Below are positions 1 to 9,660 of a stretch of DNA of 64,000 nt, one piece after another (the stretch's first letter is position 1; every line of letters begins with the position of its first letter). This DNA is from Luteitalea sp. TBR-22 (GTDB lineage: Bacteria; Acidobacteriota; Vicinamibacteria; Vicinamibacterales; Vicinamibacteraceae), in NCBI RefSeq assembly GCF_016865485.1, contig NZ_AP024452.1:4176501-4240500 (forward strand). Reading direction: 5' to 3'. The notes under the pieces were generated by a model. The model had not been told where the DNA came from, did not search any database, and worked only from the letters and a program-made list of their open reading frames with translations. The position numbers and the translations under genes were made by a program.

Positions 1-1758
1 GTACTGCCGGTCGTGCAGCTGCCGGTAGCGGCCGTCGAGCGCCATCAGCTCCTTGTGCGTGCCGCGCTCGACGACGCGGCCTTCCTCGATCACGAGGATC
101 TGGTCGGAGGTGCGGATGGTCGAGAGGCGGTGCGCGATGACGAACGTCGTGCGTCCCTTGCGCAGCGTGCGCAGTGCCTCCTGGATCTTGGCCTCGCTCT
201 CGCTGTCGAGGCTCGACGTCGCCTCGTCGAGGATCAGGATGCGCGGGTCGGCGAGGATGGCGCGGGCAATCGCCACGCGCTGCCGCTGGCCGCCCGACAG
301 GCGCACGCCCCGCTCCCCCACCACGGTCCTGTAGCCCTCCGCGAAGCCGTCCACGAACTCGTCGCAGTACGCGATCCTGGCGGCCGTGATCACCTCGTCC
401 ATGGACGCGTGCGGGTTGGCGTAGCGGATGTTGTCGGCGATCGTGCCGTCGAACAGGAAGTTCTCCTGCAGCACGATGCCGAGCTGCGACCGGTAACTCG
501 CGAGCCGCACCTGCTCGAGGTCCTGGCCGTCGATGAGGACGCGGCCGCGGGTCGGCCGGTTGAAGGCCATCACGAGGCTGATCAGCGTGCTCTTGCCCGA
601 CCCGCTCGAGCCGACGAGCGCGGTGGTCGACCCGGCCGGCGCGTCGAACGTCACGCCCTTGATGACCGGCACGCCCTCGTTGTACTCGAACCACACGTCC
701 TCGAACGTGACGCGGCCCCGCACGTCGGTGAGGTCGCGACGACCCTCGTCCTCGGCGTCCTCGGTGGCCATCTTCTTGATCTCGTGGATGCGGTCGAGCC
801 CGGCGAGCGCCTCGGTGAGCTGCGTGCCGATGGAGGCAATCGAGATCAGCGGGGCCGCGACCAGGCCGGTGAAGAAGACGTACATCACGAAGTCGCCGAG
901 CGTCATGGTGCCGGCGACGATCGCCCGGCCGCCGATCGTGATCATGATGACGCCCGTCACGCCGATGATCACCGTGCCCATGGCGGTGGTCGCCGACACA
1001 CCGGTCATCGACTGCGCGACGTTGCGCAGCAGGCGATGCACGCCCTTGCTGAAGACGATCTCCTCGCGCTTCTCCGCGGTGTAGGCCTTGACCACGCGGA
1101 TGCCGCCGAGCGACTGCGAGAGCCGACCGGTCACCTCGGCGTTGATCTGCCCGCGCTCGCGGAACAGCGGCCGCAGCCGCTTGAAGGCCACGGCCATGAT
1201 CCCGCCGAAGGTGCCCAGCACCACGATCATCACCAGCGTGAGGTGCCAGTTCAGCCAGAACAGCACGCCGAGGCCGATCAGCGCCGACAGGATGCCCCCC
1301 GTGAGCTGCACGAGCCCGGTGCCCACCAGGTTGCGGATGCCCTCGGCGTCGTTCATCACCCGCGAGATGAGCACGCCGGTCTGCACCGTGTCGAAGTAGC
1401 GCACCGGCAGGCGCGCCACGTGGGCCTGCACCGACCGGCGCATCTCGGTGATCGCGCCCTGCGCCGCCACGCCGAGGATCTGCGACAGCGAGAACGACGT
1501 CACCGCCTCGACGAGCGTCGACAGCGCCACGGCGCCGGCGAGCGGCCACAGCAGCTCCGACCGGCCCTTGCCGATCACGTCGTCGACGAGGAACTTCGTC
1601 GACGCCGGCAGCACCAGGCCCGTGAGGCGGTTGACCAGCATGAGGCTCAGGCCGAGCCCCAGCCGGGCCCGGGCCTTCCACACCAGGCCCTTGGCCTCCT
1701 CCCAGGCGTTGCCGTAGTCGACCTTCTTCTTCTTGGCCTGGTCCTTCGCGTCGCTCAC
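1..1758 (-). CDS. ABC exporter-type transporter, fused permease and ATPase (3' end outside window)
   Basis: Half-transporter of the MsbA/lipid and multidrug exporter type: an N-terminal membrane domain followed by a nucleotide-binding domain, expected to act as an inner-membrane homodimer. The frame stays open to the window edge, giving 586 codons, so only the extreme C-terminus is missing. The ATPase domain shows Walker A GSSGSGKST (Lys about 389), signature LSGGQRQR (about 487), Walker B ILILDEATSSLD (Asp about 511, Glu about 512) and an AHRLST H-loop. The GTG start at 1758 overlaps the TGA of the upstream isomerase gene by 4 bp (GTGA), implying translational coupling. The N-terminus is lysine-rich (KDQAKKKK) and cytoplasmic. 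Substrate cannot be read from sequence. Confidence 0.93.
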   Translation of the reverse strand, partial: MSDAKDQAKKKKVDYGNAWEEAKGLVWKARARLGLGLSLMLVNRLTGLVLPASTKFLVDDVIGKGRSELLWPLAGAVALSTLVEAVTSFSLSQILGVAAQGAITEMRRSVQAHVARLPVRYFDTVQTGVLISRVMNDAEGIRNLVGTGLVQLTGGILSALIGLGVLFWLNWHLTLVMIVVLGTFGGIMAVAFKRLRPLFRERGQINAEVTGRLSQSLGGIRVVKAYTAEKREEIVFSKGVHRLLRNVAQSMTGVSATTAMGTVIIGVTGVIMITIGGRAIVAGTMTLGDFVMYVFFTGLVAAPLISIASIGTQLTEALAGLDRIHEIKKMATEDAEDEGRRDLTDVRGRVTFEDVWFEYNEGVPVIKGVTFDAPAGSTTALVGSSGSGKSTLISLVMAFNRPTRGRVLIDGQDLEQVRLASYRSQLGIVLQENFLFDGTIADNIRYANPHASMDEVITAARIAYCDEFVDGFAEGYRTVVGERGVRLSGGQRQRVAIARAILADPRILILDEATSSLDSESEAKIQEALRTLRKGRTTFVIAHRLSTIRTSDQILVIEEGRVVERGTHKELMALDGRYRQLHDRQY

Positions 1759-2948
1759 TGCGGGCCCTTCGTCAACGTCACCTTCGTGATCCCGATGCGT
1801 GTCCGCGGCGCCTCGCCGTCGAGCGGCGCCTGTTCGATGGCCGAGACCACGTCCATCCCCGAGAGCACGCGGCCGAACGCCGTGTACTTGCCGTCGAGGG
1901 ATGGCGAGGCTGCCGTGCAGATGAAGAACGAGGTGCTGGCGCTGTCGGGATCGTCGCCCCGCGCCATGCTCACGATGCCCGCCTCGTGCTTGAGCGGGTT
2001 GAACTCGCCCTTCACGGTGCCGACGTGCCTGCGCTGCACCTGCGTCAGGGGCGCAGGCCGCGACGAGAGGTCGCCGGCCTGGATGGCGAACTTCGGCACG
2101 ATGCGGTGGAAGCCGGTGCCGTCGTAGACCCCGAGTTGCGCGAGGCGCAGGAAGTTGCGGACGTGACCCGGCGCGGCGTCGGGCGCGAACCCGATGACGA
2201 TGTCGCCCATCGTCGTGGAGATCGTGGCGCGGTACTGCGCCAGTTCCTCGACGGGCGTCTCGGCGAACGGCGCGGCGGTCGGCGGCGGCGTGTCGCGCAC
2301 CGTCGCCTTCGTGATCGCGATGCGCGTGGTCAGCTTGCCGTTGGCGTCGAGCGGCGACTGCGAGATCTGCTCGGCAACCTCGAGCCCCTCGACCACCTCG
2401 CCGAAGACGTCGAACTGCCCATCCAGCCCGGGCTGGTCTGTGAGGCAGATGAAGAACTGCGCGCCGGCGCTGTCAGGCTTGTTGGGCACGAGCACCGACG
2501 ACACCGCCCCGCGCAGGTGCTTGCGCGCATTCGGCTCACGCTTGAGGCGATTGAGGCCGCCGGTGCCGTACAGCGCCGACTTCGCCGGGTCCTTCGAGAT
2601 CGGGTCGCCGCCCTGCACGATGCCCATCGCCACGGCGCGGTGGAACACCGTGCCGTCGTAGGCGCCGGCCTCGGCCTGATCGAGCACGAACCCGACGTGA
2701 TTGGGCGCCGCCGCTGCATCGAGCTGGATGACGATGGCGCCCTGCGTCGTCTCGAGCACCAGCTGCTTGTTCTGCAGGGCTGCCGCCGGGCGCGTCGTCG
2801 TGTAGAACCCGCTGGCTCCCGGCGAGGCCGGGGCCGGGGCCGGCGCAGGCCGCCTGCGGGCCTGGGCACCGGCGTCAGCGGCGAGCGCCAGCAGCCCCAG
2901 CGTGGCGCCGAGAAGCGCCATCCTGCCTGGATCCAGCCGGAAATGCAC
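1755..2948 (-). CDS. Exported peptidyl-prolyl cis-trans isomerase with two cyclophilin domains
   Basis: 397 residues with two consecutive cyclophilin-type domains (roughly residues 55-215 and 235-395). Each carries the bacterial cyclophilin pattern: FHR after the first strand (TVFHRAVAMGIVQGGD and TGFHRIVPKFAIQAGD), a central block with FFIC (AQFFICLTDQPGLDGQF and TSFFICTAASPSLDGKY) and VFGEV/AFGRV. It would catalyse proline isomerisation in exported proteins. An N-terminal hydrophobic stretch ending near AGAQA suggests a signal peptide, then an Ala/Pro-rich linker. I use GTG 2948 because it supplies the basic n-region; ATG 2921 (MALLGATLG) is the alternative. Most bacterial cyclophilins have one domain; a tandem fusion is less common. 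Confidence 0.92.
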   Translation of the reverse strand: MHFRLDPGRMALLGATLGLLALAADAGAQARRRPAPAPAPASPGASGFYTTTRPAAALQNKQLVLETTQGAIVIQLDAAAAPNHVGFVLDQAEAGAYDGTVFHRAVAMGIVQGGDPISKDPAKSALYGTGGLNRLKREPNARKHLRGAVSSVLVPNKPDSAGAQFFICLTDQPGLDGQFDVFGEVVEGLEVAEQISQSPLDANGKLTTRIAITKATVRDTPPPTAAPFAETPVEELAQYRATISTTMGDIVIGFAPDAAPGHVRNFLRLAQLGVYDGTGFHRIVPKFAIQAGDLSSRPAPLTQVQRRHVGTVKGEFNPLKHEAGIVSMARGDDPDSASTSFFICTAASPSLDGKYTAFGRVLSGMDVVSAIEQAPLDGEAPRTRIGITKVTLTKGPQ

Positions 2949-2992
2949 CAGCCGATTCTATCGCGGGGGACGTGGCGGGCCTGCCCAAAGAG

Positions 2993-3058
2993 GTAGGGCG
3001 CGGTGTCTCACCTCGCCGCGTTCGGCCGCCAAACGGCGCGGTCGGAGACCGCGCCCCG
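2993..3058. repeat. Inverted pair of GTAG-type REP hairpins (BIME-like)
   Basis: GTAG at 2993-2996 is followed by an imperfect 9-bp stem (GGCGCGGTG, loop TCT, 2997-3017). A perfect 9-bp stem (GGCGCGGTC, loop GGA, 3035-3055) follows in opposite orientation, its CTAC end degraded to CCGC. It lies between the divergent starts of the cyclophilin gene and the S9 peptidase, where most regulatory DNA for both genes should be. Confidence 0.75.
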
Positions 3059-3110
3059 CTCGCTGAATTGAGCGACAATGCTCGGGTTCGCCCGAAAGGA
3101 CCTCCTCCCG

Positions 3111-5194
<2,084 letters not shown>

Positions 5195-5195
<1 letters not shown>

Positions 5196-6046
5196 TGGAA
5201 CCGCGCGTCGTTGCGGCGAGGCGGGGCCTGGACTGGCTGCGCGAGGGGCTCGACCTGTTCGCCATGGCGCCGGGGACGTGGCTCGGAATCACGCTGCTGT
5301 TCTCGATGATGATCGTCGCGCTCTCGGTCATCCCGTTCGTCGGGATGTTGCTCAGCGTCGCCATCCCGATCTTCATCGGCGGCCTGATGCTCGGGTGCGA
5401 CGCGCAGCGGCTGGGCCGGCCGCTCGAGGTGCGCTACCTGTTCAACGGGTTCGAGGCGCCGCGCCTGCAGCCGCTTGCGGTCGTCGGCGCGCTCTACCTG
5501 GCCGGATCCATCGTGGTGATGATCCCGGTCATCGCCGTGGTCGTCGGCACGAGCGTGGCCTCGGCCGTCGCGGCCGTGTCTGCCAGTGGTGCCGGGAGCT
5601 CGTCGGCCGGCCTGGGCACGCTCGGCCTGTCGGCCGTGCTGTTCGGCGTCGGCCTGCTGCTGGTGATGGCGGCCTCGATCCTCCTGTCGATGACCCTCTG
5701 GTTCGCGCCGGCGCTGGTGGTGTTCCGCAACATCGCCCCACTCGAGGCGATGAAGGCCAGCTTGCGCGGCGCGCTGCGCAACATCGGCGCGTTCACCATC
5801 TACACGCTGTCGCTGCTCGGCGTCGGCCTGCTGGTGATGCTGCCGTTGCTGGCCGCCATCCTGTTGGCGGCCGCCCGCGGCACGAGCGGCGGCGATCTGA
5901 CGCCGATGCTCGCCATCGCGATCGGCGGTGCCAGCCTCTTCGCCCTCATCTGCATCGTGCTGCTGATGCCGCCGATGTGGGGCGCGATGTACGCCAGCTA
6001 CCGCGACGTGTTCGGTGATGCTGGCAATTTGGAATTTGACATGTGA
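5195..6046 (+). CDS. Multi-pass membrane protein, BPSS1780-like family
   Basis: 283 residues. The N-terminus RRGLDWLREGLDLFAMAPGTW followed by several hydrophobic helices resembles the BPSS1780-type membrane family: an amphipathic start, GGLMLGC after the second helix, then repeated long helices. The ATG overlaps the S9 peptidase stop by one base, so the two are probably co-transcribed. No catalytic motif is visible and the function is unknown. The last residues (GNLEFDM) and the TGA stop are encoded by the AT-rich repeat array that fills the following gap, so the C-terminal tail is repeat-derived. Confidence 0.8.
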
Positions 6047-6121
6047 CATAGACGGGCGAGGGCCTTCGGCCCCTCGCCGCGCCCCACGAGCATCTCGAAT
6101 TCTCCAATTTCAAATTTCTGA
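6025..6121. repeat. AT-rich heptad array, inverted arms with GC-rich hairpin core
   Basis: Left arm of AATTTGA-like units (6025-6045), a hairpin core built on GGCGAGGG around 6054-6078, and a right arm in reverse complement (6094-6120). It separates two convergent genes, and both of their stop codons (6044-6046 and 6110-6112) lie inside the arms. A bidirectional terminator role is plausible but unproven. Confidence 0.7.
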
Positions 6122-7609
6122 TGCACGTCTCGTCGCGGGCTCGATCACCAGCGACGCCATCAGCAGGCACACCGCGAGGCCCGCGGTGACCAGGGCGGCC
6201 ACCAGGCGGGTCTCGCCCGCATGCAGCGCCAGTCCTGCGAGCACGCTGGCGTAGACGACGTCGAGGGTCGTCAGCAACGGCCACAACCGCTGCCGCGCCT
6301 GGGCGACCGGACGCGGGTAGTGCTTCACGCTGAACCACAGGTGCAGGCGCAGTGACGTGGCGGTGGAGGCCAGGGTGACCAGCGCCATGTAGCCGGGCGT
6401 CCGCCAGCGCGGCGGGAGCGCGCCGGCCACCGAGGACCCCGGCCACAGCAGGCCGATGTAGAGCGCGGCCGTCACCGCATGGTGCACGTCGTGCCACGGC
6501 GGCGCGGCGGCGGTCCGCACTGCGTCCGGCACGGAGGCCACCGGTGCAATCGCCTGCGAGGTCGCCGAGGCGCGTGCTGCGGCGAGCGCCTGCGCCACCT
6601 CGCCCATCGACCCGAATCGATCGCCGGGCTGCCGAGAGAGGCACCGATGGACGATGGCGATGTCGTCGGGCCAGAGGTCTCTCGCCACGACCGACAACGG
6701 CGTGGGCTCGTCGCGCAGCATGCGCGCCCACACGCCGGCCACCGGTCCCTCGCCGAACGCGTGCCGCCCGCTGGCCGCTTCGTAGAGCACGAGGCCGAAC
6801 TGGAACTGGTCCGACAGCGCCGACGGCTGCCCGCCGTCGAGCACCTCCGGCGCCTGCGCCAGCATCGTCCCCGTGAAGTGCCCCACGTGCGTGAGTCGCG
6901 TGTCGCCCTCGGCGGTCGTCGCCAGGGCGATGCCGAAGTCGATCAACCGCACCCCGTCGCGGCCGAGCACCACGTTGGCCGGCTTCACGTCGCGGTGCAC
7001 GACCTGCGCGGCATGCGCAGCTCCGAGCGCTTCCGCCAGCGCCCGGGCCACGTCGTGCCAGCGCTCGCGCGGCAGCGGTCCCTCGCTTGCCAGCACCTCG
7101 GCCAGGGTCTGCCCTTCGACGTACTCGGCGACGATCACGGGGGTGCTGCCGATCTCCTCGAGGGCGTGCACCGAGACGATGTGCGGATGGCGCAGTTGCG
7201 CCGCCGTGCGTGCCTCACGCTGCAGGCGCGCCCGCGCCTGCGGGTCGCGCGCCGTGGCGGCCGGCAGCACCTTCAGCGTGACCTTGCGCCCGAGTCGCGG
7301 GTCGAGCGCCACGTACAACACGCCCATCCCGCCGCGCGCCAGCAGTCGCTCGACGACGTAGGGTCCCAGCGTCTCGCCGGGCGCGAGTTCGCGCCCGCCG
7401 GCCTCGTCGAGCAGGTCGACCGGCTGCACCGCTGCGCCGCCCTCGAGGAACCCGTCGTCACGGTCGGCCTCGAGCAGGCCGAGCACCTCGCGACGGACGA
7501 GCGTGTCGTCGCCGCAGGCGCGATCGAGGAAGGCGGCGCGCTCGTCGGCCGGCAGGTCGCGAGCCTCGCCGAAGAGCGCGGTGACGCGCGCCCACTGCTC
7601 CGGCGTCAC
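6110..7609 (-). CDS. Serine/threonine protein kinase with C-terminal membrane segments
   Basis: 499 residues. An N-terminal region of about 80 residues (TPEQWARVTALFGEA, typical of acidobacterial/planctomycete kinases) precedes a Hanks-type kinase domain: glycine loop ARGGMG (92-96), Lys 113 (VTLKV), HRDVKPAN (205-212), DFG (224-226) and an APE at 253-255. About 150 C-terminal residues hold several hydrophobic helices and no recognisable periplasmic sensor domain. The GTG start at 7609 overlaps the sigma-factor stop by 4 bp, so kinase and sigma factor are made together and probably form one signalling unit. The stop lies in the downstream repeat arm. Confidence 0.93.
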   Translation of the reverse strand: MTPEQWARVTALFGEARDLPADERAAFLDRACGDDTLVRREVLGLLEADRDDGFLEGGAAVQPVDLLDEAGGRELAPGETLGPYVVERLLARGGMGVLYVALDPRLGRKVTLKVLPAATARDPQARARLQREARTAAQLRHPHIVSVHALEEIGSTPVIVAEYVEGQTLAEVLASEGPLPRERWHDVARALAEALGAAHAAQVVHRDVKPANVVLGRDGVRLIDFGIALATTAEGDTRLTHVGHFTGTMLAQAPEVLDGGQPSALSDQFQFGLVLYEAASGRHAFGEGPVAGVWARMLRDEPTPLSVVARDLWPDDIAIVHRCLSRQPGDRFGSMGEVAQALAAARASATSQAIAPVASVPDAVRTAAAPPWHDVHHAVTAALYIGLLWPGSSVAGALPPRWRTPGYMALVTLASTATSLRLHLWFSVKHYPRPVAQARQRLWPLLTTLDVVYASVLAGLALHAGETRLVAALVTAGLAVCLLMASLVIEPATRRASEI

Positions 7610-8160
7610 GTCCCGGCTCCCGTGGAAAGGCGGCGACGGAGCCACGCCCGCGCGAGCGCCCAGTCGCGCTTCGCCGTCGCGGGCGCGACGCCGAGTTCGG
7701 CCGCAGCCTCCTCGATGGTCAGGCCGCCGAAGTAGCGCAACTCGACCAGCCGGGCCTGTCGAGGCTCCAGCTCGGCGAGCGCGGTCAGCGCCTCGTCGAG
7801 AGCCTCGACGTCGGGATCGCCACCGGGCGCGGCCGCTGCATCGTCGACGAGCGTCACGCGGATGCTGTCGCCGCCGCGCTTGAGGGCGTGCCGCGCCCGG
7901 GCCTGCTCGACCAGGATCTGCCGCATCGCGTTGGCGGCGATGGCGCAGAAGTGGGCGCGGTTGACCCAGGACGTGTTGGCCTCGCGCAGCAGCCGCACGT
8001 AGGCCTCGTGCACGAGCGCCGTGGGCTGCAGGGTGATCGCGTCGCGCTCGCCGCGCACATAGTGCCCGGCCAGCCGCCGCAGGTCCTGGTAGACCTCCGG
8101 CCACAGCGCATCGAGGGCATCCTGCCCTCGTTGCCGAGCTGGCTCGTCCGGGTGCGACAT
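7606..8160 (-). CDS. ECF-type RNA polymerase sigma factor
   Basis: 184 residues with sigma-70 regions 2 and 4 only. Region 2 has DLRRLAGHYVRGER and LQPTALVHEAYVRLL; region 4 has LEPRQARLVELRYFGGLTIEEAAAELG followed by TAKRDWALARAWLRR. The LVHEAYVRLL and KRDW motifs are typical of the Planctomycetes/Acidobacteria ECF group that is often encoded next to Ser/Thr kinases (PF07638 type). No anti-sigma gene adjoins; the overlapping downstream kinase suggests control by phosphorylation instead, which is inference. Confidence 0.92.
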   Translation of the reverse strand: MSHPDEPARQRGQDALDALWPEVYQDLRRLAGHYVRGERDAITLQPTALVHEAYVRLLREANTSWVNRAHFCAIAANAMRQILVEQARARHALKRGGDSIRVTLVDDAAAAPGGDPDVEALDEALTALAELEPRQARLVELRYFGGLTIEEAAAELGVAPATAKRDWALARAWLRRRLSTGAGT

Positions 8161-8206
8161 CGCAGAGATTCTAAGTGCAGGCCCGCCGTCTCGTGCATGG
8201 CGAAGG

Positions 8207-8242
8207 CGTAAGATGCAGTGCCGACACTCTTACGTGCCGACA
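8207..8242 (+). promoter_or_regulatory. Possible operator: direct and inverted repeats before the small basic gene
   Basis: A perfect 9-bp direct repeat GTGCCGACA occurs at 8218-8226 and 8234-8242 (16 bp start to start), and an inverted repeat CGTAAG/CTTACG at 8207-8212 and 8229-8234. Both lie immediately upstream of the Shine-Dalgarno of the 37-residue gene, in the gap shared with the divergent sigma-factor gene. Confidence 0.35.
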
Positions 8243-8253
8243 AGGAGAGGGGC

Positions 8254-8367
8254 ATGGGCGACAAGGGTGGGAAGAAGGACAAGGAGAAGGACAAGCAGCA
8301 GAAGGTGAAGAAGCAACAGGCCGAGACCAGGCGCAAGGAAGACAAGCAGCCGAAGCGTGCGTCGTGA
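8254..8367 (+). CDS. Small lysine-rich basic protein (37 aa)
   Basis: A short gene with strong signals: AGGAGAGG about 5 nt upstream of ATG 8254 and stop TGA at 8365-8367. The product is 37 residues, about one third lysine (MGDKGGKKDKEKDK...), with Gln and Glu and almost no hydrophobic residue, so it is soluble and highly charged. Tiny Lys-rich proteins of this kind occur in several bacterial phyla and are usually annotated as hypothetical; binding to nucleic acid or ribosomes is only a guess. It sits 65 bp before RsgA, a ribosome-assembly GTPase, on the same strand. Direct and inverted repeats upstream may regulate it. Confidence 0.72.
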   Translation: MGDKGGKKDKEKDKQQKVKKQQAETRRKEDKQPKRAS

Positions 8368-8432
8368 CGCCGGCGGCCCCGCCGCGCGTCGGGGGTCGGG
8401 CGTTGCCACCCGACGAGTTACGCTGTACCCAC

Positions 8433-9545
8433 ATGGACGCTGAGGTGACCCTCGAGGTGCTCGGCTGGGATGCGCGCTGGGCCGAGGCGTGGGCCGCGCA
8501 TCACCACGACGGCGATGGCCGCGTCCCCGCCCGCGTTGTCGTCGAAAGCCAGCACATCTACCGCGTCCACACGGGGCGTGAGGACCTGCTCGCGCGCATC
8601 ACGGGCCGCATCCGTCACAAGTTCGCCAGCCGGGAGGCGTTTCCAGCGGTAGGCGACTGGGTCGCCCTCAAGCCGGCCGGCGCCGCCGAGGAGATGGCCC
8701 GCATCGTCGACGTGCTGCCACGGCGCGGACGCTTCGTCCGCAAGGCAGCGGGCACGGCCGCGGAAGCGCAGGTGGTCGCGGCCAACGTCGACGTGGTCTT
8801 CCTCGTGAGCGGCCTCGACCACGACTTCAGCGTCCGTCGCATCGAGCGCTACCTCCTGGCCGCGATGGAGGGGGGCGCCTCGCCCGTGATTGTCCTGAAC
8901 AAGGCCGACCTGCCGCGCGATCAGGACGAAGTGCGTCACGCGCTCGGCCCGGTCGCGGGGCACGTGCCCGTCGTGATGATGAGCGCCAGGTCCGGCGTCG
9001 GCGTCGACGAGCTCCGCGCGCACATCGGACCAGGGCGCACCGCAGCCTTCCTCGGATCCTCCGGGGTCGGCAAGTCCACGCTCATCAACCGCCTCATCGG
9101 CCGTGACGTGCAGCGCACCGCTGAAGTGCGCGAGAGCGACAGCAAGGGCCGTCACACGACCACGCACCGCGAACTGGTGGTGCTGCCGGGTGGTGGCCTG
9201 CTGATCGACACGCCGGGCATGCGCGAACTGCAGTTGTGGGACGTGTCGACGGGCCTCGACGACGCGTTCGAGGACATCGCCACGCTAGGCGTAGGGTGCC
9301 GCTTCCGCGACTGCACGCACGACACGGAGCCGGACTGCACCGTGAAAGTCGCCGTGGCCGAGGGCCGGCTCGCGGCGGAACGCCTCGCGAACTACCAGCG
9401 CCTCCGCAAGGAGGTGCTCGCCAAGCCCGTCGAGGAGGCCGACATCAAGGCCGCCGCCGAGCGCCGCCGCGACGAGCGCGTGGCGTCGAAGGCGTTGAAG
9501 AAGCTGTACTCGAACAGGCTCAAGACTCAGGACTCAGGGCGCTGA
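8433..9545 (+). CDS. rsgA: Ribosome small subunit-dependent GTPase RsgA
   Basis: 370 residues. A circularly permuted GTPase that helps late 30S subunit maturation. Motifs appear in permuted order: NKAD (G4, 156-159) precedes GSSGVGKST (G1, 208-216), T-loop GRHTTTHRE (239-247) and DTPG (G3, 259-262). An N-terminal OB-fold region precedes the GTPase, and a zinc knuckle follows (Cys289, Cys294, His296, Cys302). ATG 8433 fits the family N-terminus. The C-terminal tail (about 35 residues, Lys/Arg/Ala-rich) ends in KTQDSGR, encoded by the start of a CTCAGGG-type array, so its last few residues are probably repeat-derived. Confidence 0.95.
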   Translation: MDAEVTLEVLGWDARWAEAWAAHHHDGDGRVPARVVVESQHIYRVHTGREDLLARITGRIRHKFASREAFPAVGDWVALKPAGAAEEMARIVDVLPRRGRFVRKAAGTAAEAQVVAANVDVVFLVSGLDHDFSVRRIERYLLAAMEGGASPVIVLNKADLPRDQDEVRHALGPVAGHVPVVMMSARSGVGVDELRAHIGPGRTAAFLGSSGVGKSTLINRLIGRDVQRTAEVRESDSKGRHTTTHRELVVLPGGGLLIDTPGMRELQLWDVSTGLDDAFEDIATLGVGCRFRDCTHDTEPDCTVKVAVAEGRLAAERLANYQRLRKEVLAKPVEEADIKAAAERRRDERVASKALKKLYSNRLKTQDSGR

Positions 9546-9660
9546 GAGCATCCTGACAGGGCTCAGGGCTACAGGCTCAGGGCTCAGGGCTCAGGGCTCA
9601 GAGAGCATCCTGACAGGGTGCATTCTGAGCCGCGAGCCATGAGCCTCGAGCCACGAGTCG
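9527..9660. repeat. CTCAGGG heptad array with inverted right arm and 18-bp direct repeat
   Basis: Units of CTCAGGG run through 9527-9600; units of the form CTCNNGG occur on the opposite strand at 9625-9660, making inverted arms between convergent rsgA and the molybdenum hydroxylase gene. An 18-bp direct repeat (GAGAGCATCCTGACAGGG) occurs at 9544-9561 and 9601-9618. Confidence 0.75.
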
